This document shows, one piece after another, positions 19,701 to 28,009 of a DNA stretch of 64,000 nt. Numbering within the stretch: the first letter of the stretch is position 1; each line of letters begins with the position of its first letter. Origin of the DNA: Verrucomicrobiota bacterium JB024 (GTDB lineage Bacteria > Verrucomicrobiota > Verrucomicrobiia > Opitutales > Cerasicoccaceae); assembly GCA_030673825.1 (NCBI GenBank), contig JAUTCS010000074.1, positions 22,769 through 86,768 on the forward strand. The letters are read 5' to 3'. Under the pieces are notes generated by a model. That model did not search any database and had not been told where the DNA came from. It saw only the letters and a program-made list of their open reading frames with translations. The position numbers and the translations under genes are program-made.

Positions 19701-19910
19701 CTCGACCGGAAAGGTGACGAACTTTTCGACCTCTTCGGGGCCGAGCCCGGAAGTCACGGTAAAAACCTGTACGAGAGCCGGAGAAACATCAGGAAAGGCG
19801 TCCACCGGTAAGTGCTTGTAGCTCCAGTAGCCGCTCGCCATCACGGCCAGCGTCAGGAGCACGACCACCAGCTTGTTGCGCAGGGCGATATCGATCAATT
19901 TATGTAACAT
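16797..19910 (-). CDS. heavy-metal efflux RND pump, CzcA/CusA family
   Basis: A 1037-residue inner-membrane RND protein. The N terminus is MLHKLIDIALRNKLVVVLLTLAV, followed by LPVDAFPDVSPALVQVFT, which is typical of the CzcA family. Transmembrane helix 4 has AIGMLVDGTIVMVEN with the conserved acidic proton-relay residues. Two large periplasmic domains and 12 transmembrane segments are evident. It would form the tripartite pump with the adaptor and TolC-like genes just upstream, exporting divalent (Zn, Co, Cd) or monovalent (Cu, Ag) metal ions; the metal cannot be assigned by eye. Start is 20 bp after the adaptor stop. Last gene of the operon. Confidence 0.92.
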   Translation of the reverse strand: MLHKLIDIALRNKLVVVLLTLAVMASGYWSYKHLPVDAFPDVSPALVQVFTVTSGLGPEEVEKFVTFPVEVSMSGLPDVEEIRSVSNFGLSVVSIYFKDGTDIYHARQLVGERLSEAREAIHDGFGEPQMGPISTGQGLVLYYNLIDTTGQYSLEELRSIQDWVVKYNLQTVPGVTEVLGIGGQVKQFQVNIDPDALLRYNLSLGEVIERIEANNQNVGGQFIERNGEMFIVRSEGLAGDQRDLERIVVTHEDGTPVYLEDVATVDIGGEIRQGMQTRNGEGEVVSGMVIKLYGTNSSTVIEAVEKKLVEIEKALPEGVTIDAYYQQKTLVQAAVGTVTSALLQGIGLVVLILLVFIGGFRASLVVAISIPFSVLFAAIAMYRFGISANLMSLGGLAIAIGMLVDGTIVMVENSDRLLRRAEADESKLHVIGRACREVAQPITFAILIVVLVFIPLFTLQGVEGKMFRPLAYTVALAMFGSLIYALVGAPVYSTLLMRKPRRKAGSPPGESRDIWIVRALVTGYRPIVGIFVRFRILAVALSVLLLALGAWIFPRLGSEFTPRLMEGDIIANLTMAPSVSLGETMRNSLIAEKRLLKIPEIEQAVSRIGRGEVGAHADPINTVHMMVVLKPQDQWRAGFTQIDVENAMREALEGMPGVQVNITQPIQLSVDELIGGSKAQLAIKLFGPDLDVLKAKGEAIAAVVDGIDGAADVQTGQVIGSPQIVIRPDREAIARHGLNLSEVQELIEAAVGGVEAGQIYEGVQRYDIYVRYQEQARDSVEDLRHLIVRTAEGTLIPLDEVATIEEVVGPRQIVRENNQRYLEVQANVVGRDIGGFVTEAQAVIDSQVELPPGYLVSWGGQYELQQEANKRLAVVVPVTLALIMLLIYMSFGSIKNTALILLNIPLALVGGVAGLWLAGENLSVPSSIGFIALFGIALGNGMVLVTYLNQLVLEGKNVDVASIEGACLRVRPVLMTAGTTLLGLLPLLLATGTGSEVQRPLALVVIGGLLSSTLLTLLVIPALYKWFAINPERRFDS

Positions 19911-19929
19911 GGATAGTGCTCTTTGAAGA

Positions 19930-21024
19930 TTAGTGCTGATGCCCGCCGAACGAGCCTTTACCCAGCTCTGCCTTGAGCGGGAGCGGGTTGCGCATCACGT
20001 AACTCTCCCCCGGCTTCAATCCGCTCTCCACGGCGAAGAACTCCGCATCGCTGTGCCCGAGCACGATGGGGCGAGGTTCGAGCCCCTCCTCGGTCTGCAC
20101 AAACACGACCGTCTCCCCCTCATACTCCAGCACCGCCGTGCGCGGGACGACCACGGCCTCCTTATGCTCCTCCACGGTGACTCCCCCCTTGATAAACTGG
20201 CCGGGCTTCCACAGGTTTTCGTCGTTATTCACGACGACGCGGGCCAAGCCCGTGCGCGTGTGCTCGTCGATGACCGGAGCGATGTAGGCGACCTTTCCGC
20301 GAAACTCGCCTCCCTCGTGGCCGCCGGAGATGACCACGGGTTGCCCACAGGCGACTTTTCCCAAGTCACGCTGATAAATACGCAAGTCGGCCCAGACGGT
20401 GGACAGATCAGCCACCGTGAACAGGGGCGAGCCCGCTTCGACGGTCTCCCCCAAGGTGACGGCGTAGGCAGTAATGACGCCGTCAAAGGGGGCTTTGACC
20501 TCGAAGGGGCGGAGGGTGTCCGTGCTTTCCAAAATCGCCAAAACCTGGCCCTTTTTCACTGGGTCGGCTAGGCGCGCCTTGATCTCCAACACGGTGCCGT
20601 CGTAGCGGGGTGTCACGTAGGCGACGTGCTCGCGGTTGAACTGGATTTCTCCGGGCAGGATCACTTCCTCGTGCAAGATTCCGGGCCCGGCCTGTGCCAA
20701 CTGGATATCGAACTCCTCCATCACCTCGGTCGAGAGCACGACTACATCCTCGTCGTGACCGTGATGGTCGTCTTCCCCGCCATGTTCGTCAGTGTCGGTT
20801 TCTTCATGGGCGTGACTATGACCGGCGTGATCATCGTGGTCGTGTGTATCCGGCTCTGAATACGCGGGAGTTGCCAGAAGCACCCCGATGAGTACTGCGG
20901 CGAATCGAAAGAGTGGTAATTTTATGGCCGACGCCGCTCGTTCCGAATAATGAGAGGAGCTGTCGCGTTCGACGCTCGAAGACGGTGCGATCGGGGACTG
21001 TGATTTTAATTCAAAGTTGTTCAT
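19930..21024 (-). CDS. RND efflux periplasmic adaptor (CzcB-like), His-rich
   Basis: A 364-residue membrane-fusion protein with an N-terminal membrane anchor (PLFRFAAVLIGVLLATPAYS), then a His/Asp/Glu-rich stretch from about residue 59 to 93 (HDHDDHAGHSHAHEE and HGGEDDHHGHDED) that could bind metal, then barrel-sandwich and beta-barrel adaptor domains (EVILPGEIQFNREHVAYVTPR, VAYIAPVIDEHTRTG). Acts in the periplasm between pump and outer-membrane channel. The His-rich stretch points to metal handling (Zn, Ni, Co or Cu). Second-last gene of the operon. Confidence 0.9.
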   Translation of the reverse strand: MNNFELKSQSPIAPSSSVERDSSSHYSERAASAIKLPLFRFAAVLIGVLLATPAYSEPDTHDHDDHAGHSHAHEETDTDEHGGEDDHHGHDEDVVVLSTEVMEEFDIQLAQAGPGILHEEVILPGEIQFNREHVAYVTPRYDGTVLEIKARLADPVKKGQVLAILESTDTLRPFEVKAPFDGVITAYAVTLGETVEAGSPLFTVADLSTVWADLRIYQRDLGKVACGQPVVISGGHEGGEFRGKVAYIAPVIDEHTRTGLARVVVNNDENLWKPGQFIKGGVTVEEHKEAVVVPRTAVLEYEGETVVFVQTEEGLEPRPIVLGHSDAEFFAVESGLKPGESYVMRNPLPLKAELGKGSFGGHQH

Positions 21025-21054
21025 TTCAAGAAATACTCGGGTTGAAAGGAGGGT

Positions 21055-22320
21055 TTACAGCGAGCGGTTGACGGGGCGTGTGAGCGCCTGAACCTCAGCC
21101 TGGGCAGCGGCATAACGCTGAAGGGCATCGAGGTAGGCCTCGCGGATATCGAAGAGCGTTTCACAGCTGGTCAGCACATCCAGTTGGGTGTACTGACCGC
21201 GGTCGTAGCCTGCCGACACGTCCGCCAGTGCCTGTTCCGCGCTGGGCATCAACTGCTCCCGTACGGATTGCGCCTCGGCATGTGCACTGACGAGTGCCTG
21301 ATACGAGCGGTTGAGCCGGATCAGCATTTCTCGCCGTAGTGCCTCCCGCTCATATTCGACGGCGCGTAACTGTGCCCGTGCCGTGCGGATATTTCCCTGG
21401 TTTCGGTCGAAAAGCGGCCAGGGTACTTCCACGCCAGCGACGAAACCGAAGTTTCCGTTATCCTCGTTGAAATAGCGTCCCCCGGCAAAAACTTCGAAGT
21501 CGGGGACCGCTTGCGCCTTTTCCAGTTCCAGGGCGGCCTCACGGCTGCTGCGGAGCGCTTCGTACTGCGCCAGGTGCGCGGTGTTGGTCAGGCTCGCGGC
21601 CAGATCAGCAAAGGCGGGCAGGTCAGGCTCGATACCGACGGCTCCCTCGACGGTGAAATCCGTTGCAGCTTCGTCGCCCCAGAGCATGGCGAGGTTGGCC
21701 TTGGCCACGGCCAGCTGGCGTTGGGCTTGCTCAAGCGTGTAACGCTGCTGGCGCACAGCGAGCGCAGCCCGTGTCAACTCGACCTGTGGAGACCGTGCGG
21801 CCTCTACCAGGCGGGCGGTTTCCTGCTCGCTGAGCCCGGCCAGCTCGAGCTGCTCGTGCCGCAGACTCACCGATTGCTGGGCGAGCAGGACATTGATAAA
21901 GCTGGCCCTGACCTCGGCCTCCAGCTCCGAGAGCCTCACCTCGCGCTGCCAATCGACGAGATCCCGCTCGCGCCGGGCCAGCGCCGTGCGGCGGGCCTGC
22001 TTGTCCGCGGTTTCGATGACCTGGCTGATCCCGAGTGTCACCTCCAGGCCCTGGACGCCGGTAATGGGGCCTGTGCCGAGAAAGTTCTCCACCTCGGCCC
22101 CGATCACGGGGTTCGGGGGGAGGTCTGCCTGCTCGATCTGCCCGTCGGCCGCGTCGGCCAAGGTGGCGTTCAGTCCGAGCCGAGGGTCGTTTTGGATGGC
22201 GCGATGGAGCGCGGTTTGGAGGGTGATCGCCTGCGTTGCGCCTATGGGCTCGGCGGGTAGCGTGCCGGCAGAGACGCCCAGTATGAGTGTATACGTTGAA
22301 AGAGTGGAATATAAGTGCAT
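21055..22320 (-). CDS. TolC-family outer-membrane efflux protein (CzcC-like)
   Basis: A 421-residue protein with a signal peptide (YSTLSTYTLILGVSAGTLPAEP) and two OEP repeats: LQTALHRAIQNDPRLGLN...AEVENFLGTGP and a second repeat with ALELEKAQAVPDFEVFAGGRYF. The long coiled-coil segments are rich in Ala, Gln, Glu and Arg, as in CzcC. Forms the outer-membrane channel of the pump. ATG at 22320 is preferred because it starts directly before the signal peptide; an in-frame upstream start at 22374 would add 18 residues with no clear purpose. Confidence 0.88.
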   Translation of the reverse strand: MHLYSTLSTYTLILGVSAGTLPAEPIGATQAITLQTALHRAIQNDPRLGLNATLADAADGQIEQADLPPNPVIGAEVENFLGTGPITGVQGLEVTLGISQVIETADKQARRTALARRERDLVDWQREVRLSELEAEVRASFINVLLAQQSVSLRHEQLELAGLSEQETARLVEAARSPQVELTRAALAVRQQRYTLEQAQRQLAVAKANLAMLWGDEAATDFTVEGAVGIEPDLPAFADLAASLTNTAHLAQYEALRSSREAALELEKAQAVPDFEVFAGGRYFNEDNGNFGFVAGVEVPWPLFDRNQGNIRTARAQLRAVEYEREALRREMLIRLNRSYQALVSAHAEAQSVREQLMPSAEQALADVSAGYDRGQYTQLDVLTSCETLFDIREAYLDALQRYAAAQAEVQALTRPVNRSL

Positions 22321-22419
22321 GAAAAATCCTGATGCCAGTTGAAGGCATGCATCCCCTGTAAAACAGGTGTGCATCGACGCACTTTCCTTGACGGAGAGTG
22401 CCCAACAACAGGATCAGGA

Positions 22420-22818
22420 TCAGATGCGCAGTACGACGGTACGCGTGATCAGCACACAGAGGTCTTTGGCAGGGGGAGCTCGGGCAGGATTCGGTCCTTT
22501 TGTCTCCACGCTATCGCCCCGGAAAACCTGCACCGGAAGAATCTCGCCACTGTCGGCGAGCTGAAGCGGCGCGGGCGTATCGCTCACGCGAATCGCCTGC
22601 GCATAGGTGCTCTTGAGTTTAACATCGGTGCAGTCACCGCACTCCGGCGACTTGGGGCTCTCTGCATCATGGCAACAGCCCCCGCCGAAATTTACCACGG
22701 GAACCGCCGCCTGCTCCTGCGCATGCAGGCACACCAGCAGGGCTCCCATCGCGCCGCTCATGCCATTGATGGCGATGAGGCAAACAAGCCCTGCACTGAT
22801 GATCTTTCTTAGCGGCAT
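22420..22818 (-). CDS. small secreted Cys-rich protein leading the metal efflux operon
   Basis: A 132-residue protein. After a signal or anchor sequence (KIISAGLVCLIAINGMSGAMGALLVCLHA) comes a Cys-rich stretch, NFGGGCCHDAESPKSPECGDCTDV, with a CC pair and a CxxC pair, suitable for metal binding. Similar short Cys proteins are often found ahead of czc/cus-type operons in Proteobacteria, but I cannot name a family. It precedes czcC by about 100 bp on the same strand. Start set at ATG 22818, directly before the signal sequence. Binding or sensing periplasmic metal is inference. Confidence 0.6.
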   Translation of the reverse strand: MPLRKIISAGLVCLIAINGMSGAMGALLVCLHAQEQAAVPVVNFGGGCCHDAESPKSPECGDCTDVKLKSTYAQAIRVSDTPAPLQLADSGEILPVQVFRGDSVETKGPNPARAPPAKDLCVLITRTVVLRI

Positions 22819-23168
22819 CGGTTCAACGGTGCGTAAAGAGACGCATGTACCCGCATCTGTCAAGTGGCTTTAGGGAGTGAAGTCTGCTGTCAGGCAGAGA
22901 CTGGAGCCATCGGGGTGATACGTGAGCTTTGTGTGGCAGGGTGGGGTGGGTTGGTCCAGCAAAGGGAGAAAAATCCGCCACACTAATATATCAACAGATA
23001 TTTTTATGATTGACGCGGCCCGTTTGAGAAAAGATAGTCGCGGCATGCTATGAAGCCGGAGCCATTGTTTCCCTCGCTGCTGCTTTTCATGTAGAAGCGC
23101 CGGGAGGAGATGGAGACGGATTTGTCCACCGCTCATCAAGTTTAGCCCCAACCCACGTTATCCCTTTT
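22819..23168. other. divergent intergenic region upstream of efflux operon and sialidase
   Basis: About 350 bp between the divergent metal-efflux operon and the sialidase-like gene. It must carry the promoters for both. A 93-codon open frame on the minus strand (22870-23151) looks like noise. No obvious metal-regulator palindrome is visible. Confidence 0.4.
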
Positions 23169-24275
23169 ATGAAGACAGACATTAAGCCTGAGTTCAAAAT
23201 ATGTGATCTATTTGAATCGGGTACTGACGGTTATGTGACGGGTCGTATTCCGGTGTTGGCCCGGACACATGGCGGCACATTGCTGGCCGCCTGGGAGGCT
23301 CGCCACGGGGGAGAGGACGGCTATCCGGGCGATTGGGTGGATATCGATATCCTTATGCGCCGCAGTGAAGACGGAGGGAATACCTGGAGCGCCGTGACCA
23401 CGCTGGCAGATGCCGGCAAGCTGCCCACTCACAATGCGAACCTGCTTGTCGATGCGGCGGGCACGGTTCACTTCCTTTACTTCGTCAACTACGAGCGCGC
23501 CTATTATTGCCAGAGCCGGGACGAGGGGCTGACCTTCTCCGAGCCGAGGGACATTACCGCTGTTTTCGAAGGCTTCACCGACGCCTATGGATGGAATGTC
23601 ATCGCGGGTGGTCCGGGGCATGGCGTCGTCACCCGCGAGGGGCGGATGGTTGTTCCTGTCTGGCTGAGTAATGGCGGAAAGAAGCACCGTCCTTCCGTTG
23701 TGTCGTCGATCTACAGCGATGATGCGGGGGCGACCTGGCACTGCGGGGAGTTGGTGCCCGCCACGCTCAAGAACATGAGCGAGACCGTGGGGGTGGAGTT
23801 GGAAGACGGGCGTATCCTTTTTAATATCCGCTCGGAAGACCCTGCCTTTCGGCGCGCTTTCTCCGTCAGTCCTGATGGGGCGACCGGGTGGACGGAACCC
23901 TGTTTGATCCCCGCATTGAAGGAACCGATCTGCATGGGCAACTTGTTGCGTTTGAATTTCTCCGAGGGGGATAAACCGGGGCGTATCATCTTCTGCAACC
24001 CGGACAACGACTATTACAGCGGCCGTTTTGGGCCCTCCTGGGATGGCAACAAGGACCGGGTAAATCTCACCCTGAAGATGAGCTCTGACGACGGAAAAAC
24101 CTGGCCGGTCTCGCGCGTGATCGATCCCGGTATCGCCGGTTACTGTGACCTGGCGTGCGATTCGTCGGAGACCATTTACGTCCTGTACGAGCGGGGCGGG
24201 GTCGATAACTCCATGTGGGTAAACCGCTATGTGTCCTTCGTTCGCCTCAATACTGCCTGGCTGATGGAGTCCTGA
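23169..24275 (+). CDS. sialidase-like BNR-repeat glycosidase
   Basis: A 368-residue six-bladed propeller protein. TGRIPVLARTHGGTLLAAWEAR matches the sialidase RIP motif with the first catalytic-triad Arg. Asp-box (BNR) repeats are seen as SEDGGNTWSAV, SDDAGATWHCGE and SDDGKTWPVS, and a VGVELEDGRILFNIRSED segment provides the family's Glu and Arg region. Such proteins are exo-sialidases or act on related acidic sugars. There is no signal peptide, so a cytoplasmic role on imported material is likely. The NanA-like aldolase at 29828 supports an acidic-sugar substrate. First gene of a plus-strand degradative run. Confidence 0.8.
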   Translation: MKTDIKPEFKICDLFESGTDGYVTGRIPVLARTHGGTLLAAWEARHGGEDGYPGDWVDIDILMRRSEDGGNTWSAVTTLADAGKLPTHNANLLVDAAGTVHFLYFVNYERAYYCQSRDEGLTFSEPRDITAVFEGFTDAYGWNVIAGGPGHGVVTREGRMVVPVWLSNGGKKHRPSVVSSIYSDDAGATWHCGELVPATLKNMSETVGVELEDGRILFNIRSEDPAFRRAFSVSPDGATGWTEPCLIPALKEPICMGNLLRLNFSEGDKPGRIIFCNPDNDYYSGRFGPSWDGNKDRVNLTLKMSSDDGKTWPVSRVIDPGIAGYCDLACDSSETIYVLYERGGVDNSMWVNRYVSFVRLNTAWLMES

Positions 24276-24330
24276 ATCCGTCGCTGTATCATTCACTCGC
24301 TTACTCTTTTATAAACCCCATTTCAAAATC

Positions 24331-26415
24331 ATGCACTTCCGTTATCTTATCGCCCTGTTGAGCTTGTTTACCGTCCTGCCCACTTTTGCCATCGCCCAGG
24401 AGCGGGTGGCACGGCTGGAGTTCCCCGGAAACGGGGAGGGGATCGCTGTCTCGACAATAGGCTCCGGTCCGGCCGTTTTTACGGCCGAGCTGATCCGCCC
24501 GCAGGGCCAATGGCAAGCGCCGCAATGCGCAGTGGAAGTCCTGGATTTCTGGGACCGGGCGCAGTCGGGGTGGTCGGTCGATGCGCAGGTGAAGGGCGCG
24601 ACCATAACGCTGACGGTGAGCGCTGAACAGCCCGAGCCGGGTTGGTACTGCCTTAACATCACGGTGCGTGATGGGGAAGGCGAGTGGACGGTCGACCGAA
24701 CGCTCGACGATGGCATGGGCCGGGACATTCCGCAGCTTAAGAGCCCGATGATCTGTCTGGTGCCAGAACCGCGCACGATTGAGGACGTGCCGGACTGCCC
24801 GGTGGCGATCGATACTCTGATCACGAGCAGCAATCGTGAGGTTTCAGATGAGATACAACTCGTTCTGACGCGATTGCTCGGAGTTCGCTGGGCACGTGAG
24901 CGTATTGCGTGGGGGTGGATCGAGTCCCGTCCGGGTAAATATGACATGGATGGTTCGTCTATGATTGGCAACCAGTACCAGCATGCCACGCGTGCCCGTG
25001 CCATTACTGATGATTTCTACAACAATGGGATCAGCGTGCTGGAGGTCTTCCATGGCGTTCCGGCCTGGACGACGGATGAGGAGGGCAATGAATTCAAGGT
25101 GTTTCCCAATGACCTGCGGGTGTTCTACCGCTGGCTCAAGGACATGGCCTCGATCTTCTCGCCCTCGGTCAAGGCCTGGTCGATCTGGAATGAGCAGGAT
25201 ATCGGCTTTTTCTGCGCGGAGCCCCCGGACCAGTATGCCGCCATGGTCAAGGCCGGGTCGCTGGCTTTGCGGGAATCACCCGCCCGCCCGCTGGTGTTCC
25301 TCGGCGCGTTTGCCCGGGACCCTCGCGTCGGCGGTTACGCGGAAATCCTCTTTGAGAACGGCGTTTCCCCCTATGTCGATGTGTATGACTTCCATTCCTA
25401 TGCGCCGGTTAACAACGGCATGCTTGCAGAGGCCATCGATACGAATCTCACCGTCGCCCGTGAGCACGGTATCCCCCATGCATGGCTGACAGAAACCGCC
25501 TATGCTTTTCCAAAGTCGTCTCCGCCGACGCTATCGGCAAGCCGTCAGAAGCAGGTTCGCTACCTGCTCGATGCCTACACGACGGCCTTCTCGCACGGGG
25601 TCAGCCATGCCTTCTGGCATTCGCTGCGGCCAGCTGCTCCGTTCGCGTCCCATCAGTTCGGGATGCTGAACGCCAATCTGGAGCCGTTCCCGGTTTATCA
25701 GGCGATGGCTGTGATGGCTAACCAGCTGGGCCGTGGACAATACCTGGGGAGTTTCACCAACGCCAATGGCGCGTCCGTCCAGCTTTATCAGGATGGAGAT
25801 GTCGAGGTCGCCTACGTGGATGCCGATTCCGACACCATCGTTATAGACTCGGAGGATTCATCTGGACTCGTTGCCACTGATGTGATGGGGGGCAGACTTG
25901 CCTTGAGTGCGGTTGACGGCGGCATGGCTGTGAAAAACGACGGCTGGCCCTTCTATGTGCGCGGTACTGCATGGAAAGGCCGGATCACGCAGCAGCCGGT
26001 GCCTCCCGTTGCTCCTGCGGACAATGAGGAGCCCTCCGGGGTTGTGGTGCGGCCGCGTTTTCCCCGGGAGTGTGTGCTGTTCACCCCCGACAAGCCCGCG
26101 TCGAACTGGGATGGAGTGGCGACGAACTGGGCTCCGCGTGGCTACGCTTTCAAGGAGGGCGAAAGTGTCCCCGCCTCGGTGGAGGTGTATAACTTCTCGT
26201 CCCGCACGGTCAGCGGTGATATCTGGGCCAATATGCCGGCGGGTGCGGAAGCTGATACGCAGACGCAACCCTATACGGTCGAGCCCGGTGGCCGCGCGGT
26301 GGTGACCTTTACACTCACCTTTGAGGGCGAGGGTGGGGTTGTAACTTTCGAAGCTGTGACGGCGGATGGCGACTTGGCTGACCTGTCCGTGTCCAAATGG
26401 ACCCCGAAGCCGTAG
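24331..26415 (+). CDS. secreted GH39-like clan GH-A glycosidase
   Basis: A 694-residue protein with a signal peptide (YLIALLSLFTVLPTFAIAQE). After an N-terminal beta domain of about 150 residues comes a TIM barrel: LGVRWARERIAWGWIE, VLEVFHGVPAWT, KAWSIWNEQD with probable acid/base Glu288, VDVYDFHSYAPV and HAWLTETAYAFP with probable nucleophile Glu388. The C terminus carries two beta-sandwich regions with a Pro/Glu-rich linker near residue 555. The layout recalls beta-xylosidase/alpha-iduronidase-type enzymes, but the substrate is unknown. It precedes a sulfatase, hinting at a sulfated glycan. Confidence 0.8.
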   Translation: MHFRYLIALLSLFTVLPTFAIAQERVARLEFPGNGEGIAVSTIGSGPAVFTAELIRPQGQWQAPQCAVEVLDFWDRAQSGWSVDAQVKGATITLTVSAEQPEPGWYCLNITVRDGEGEWTVDRTLDDGMGRDIPQLKSPMICLVPEPRTIEDVPDCPVAIDTLITSSNREVSDEIQLVLTRLLGVRWARERIAWGWIESRPGKYDMDGSSMIGNQYQHATRARAITDDFYNNGISVLEVFHGVPAWTTDEEGNEFKVFPNDLRVFYRWLKDMASIFSPSVKAWSIWNEQDIGFFCAEPPDQYAAMVKAGSLALRESPARPLVFLGAFARDPRVGGYAEILFENGVSPYVDVYDFHSYAPVNNGMLAEAIDTNLTVAREHGIPHAWLTETAYAFPKSSPPTLSASRQKQVRYLLDAYTTAFSHGVSHAFWHSLRPAAPFASHQFGMLNANLEPFPVYQAMAVMANQLGRGQYLGSFTNANGASVQLYQDGDVEVAYVDADSDTIVIDSEDSSGLVATDVMGGRLALSAVDGGMAVKNDGWPFYVRGTAWKGRITQQPVPPVAPADNEEPSGVVVRPRFPRECVLFTPDKPASNWDGVATNWAPRGYAFKEGESVPASVEVYNFSSRTVSGDIWANMPAGAEADTQTQPYTVEPGGRAVVTFTLTFEGEGGVVTFEAVTADGDLADLSVSKWTPKP

Positions 26416-26470
26416 GTATTTCTTTTCTGCGAATCGTAAGCGGGCATGCAACGTTACTCCTGAATGATTG

Positions 26471-27895
26471 ATGTGTAACCTCCTGACATACCTGAGCATG
26501 GCTACTTGCCTGACCACATTGACCAGTGCCACCGCGCAAGCGGCGGACGCGCAGACTGGGGCGCGACCGAACGTTCTTTTCATCACCATCGATGACATGA
26601 ACGATTGGACGAGCGTGTTCGATAAAGACAACCCGATCCAGACGCCCAATCTTGAGCGCTTGGCAGACCGAGGGGCTTTCTTCACGCGTGCTTACTGCTC
26701 ATCGCCTGCCTGCAACCCCTCCCGTGCATCGGTCATGACGGGAACCCGTCCACATAAGACCGGGATCTACGGTAACAGTGCGGACTGGCGGGGCACCCTC
26801 CCTGATATTCCGACCCTTCAGCGTTACTTCAAGGACAACGGCTATTTCGTCTGCGGGGCGGGCAAGATATTCCATCACCATCAGGACTGGGCGTTCCACG
26901 ATAATGCTTCGTTTGACGAATACCTGATGATGGCGATTAACGAGCCCTATCCGCCGGAAAAGCTCAACGGCCTGCCGAACTATGGCTCCCGCAACACCGA
27001 CTGGGGACCGTGGCCGGAGGATATCCGCAAAACTGCCGACTACCGGACCTCCGAGTACGCGGTGCGCCAGCTTCAGCAGGAGCATGACCGTCCGTTTTTC
27101 CTGAACGTCGGCATCTACAAGCCACACTCGCCGTTTTTTGCTCCGCAGGAGTATTTTGATAGATATCCCACGGATGCGCTCGTCATGCCGCCGCTGCTGG
27201 ACGGTGACCGTGAAGACCTTCCTGAGGGAGCACGGAGTGTGCTCAAGCCCACCGATTGGTACTGGCGAGGGATGATGAAGGCGCAGTTGGAAAAGCCTAA
27301 TGCTTACCGGGACTATGTTCGCGCCTATGAGGCTTGTGCTACTTTCGCCGATGAGATGATCGGCAAGGTCATCGACGCCCTCGATAAGAGCCCGTACCGT
27401 GACAACACCATTATCGTCCTATGGTCCGACCACGGTTTTCATCTGGGCGAGAAGGAGCATTTTGAGAAATTCGCGCTTTGGGAGAAAACCACGCATATCC
27501 CGTTTATTATCATCGCCCCGGGTGTGACTGACCCGGGGACGGTAATCGGAAAGCCGGTTGATATGACGACGATTTATCCGACACTGGTCGAGCTATGCGG
27601 GCTTGAAATGCCGCCGCACGTGGACGGCTTCAGCCTGGTGCCACTGCTGGAGAATCCCGAGACGGATATCCCACCTGCGTTGATGACGTACGAGAAGGGC
27701 AACCATGCTATCCGCACCGAGCGCTGGCGCTACATTCAGTATGCCGATGGGTCGGCGGAATTGTACGACCACGAGAATGACGATAACGAGTGGACGAACG
27801 TGGTCGATAAGCCTGAAAATAAGGATGTTGTCGAAAGACTGAGAGCTTTCGTGCCGGTCGAAAACGCCGACGCCGTTCCCGACCTCGGGGGCTAA
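26471..27895 (+). CDS. secreted Cys-type sulfatase (iduronate-2-sulfatase-like)
   Basis: A 474-residue S1 sulfatase with a signal peptide ending near SATAQAADA. RPNVLFITIDDMNDW supplies the metal-binding Asp pair. SSPACNPSRASVMTGTRPH is the sulfatase signature C-x-P-S-R; Cys81 should be converted to formylglycine by an anaerobic or aerobic maturase that is not in this window. Later motifs: VGIYKPHSPFFAP, IIVLWSDHGFHLGEKEHFEKFALWEKTTH and a final NEWTN region typical of the iduronate-sulfatase branch. It removes sulfate esters from glycans in the periplasm or outside. ATG 26471 is used; an in-frame TTG lies one codon upstream. Confidence 0.92.
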   Translation: MCNLLTYLSMATCLTTLTSATAQAADAQTGARPNVLFITIDDMNDWTSVFDKDNPIQTPNLERLADRGAFFTRAYCSSPACNPSRASVMTGTRPHKTGIYGNSADWRGTLPDIPTLQRYFKDNGYFVCGAGKIFHHHQDWAFHDNASFDEYLMMAINEPYPPEKLNGLPNYGSRNTDWGPWPEDIRKTADYRTSEYAVRQLQQEHDRPFFLNVGIYKPHSPFFAPQEYFDRYPTDALVMPPLLDGDREDLPEGARSVLKPTDWYWRGMMKAQLEKPNAYRDYVRAYEACATFADEMIGKVIDALDKSPYRDNTIIVLWSDHGFHLGEKEHFEKFALWEKTTHIPFIIIAPGVTDPGTVIGKPVDMTTIYPTLVELCGLEMPPHVDGFSLVPLLENPETDIPPALMTYEKGNHAIRTERWRYIQYADGSAELYDHENDDNEWTNVVDKPENKDVVERLRAFVPVENADAVPDLGG

Positions 27896-28009
27896 TTTAG
27901 GCCGCCTTTATCATCATGTGTTTGCATCGATTTATCGCCTTTGCAATGATATACTAACTGATATTTCTGAATTGACATTCACCCTTCAAACTTTTCCAAT
28001 CAAACTACC

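Noticed and set aside
22870..23151. 93-codon minus-strand open frame in the sialidase/efflux gap
   Set aside because: No homology, signal or ribosome site, and it occupies a region expected to be promoter DNA.
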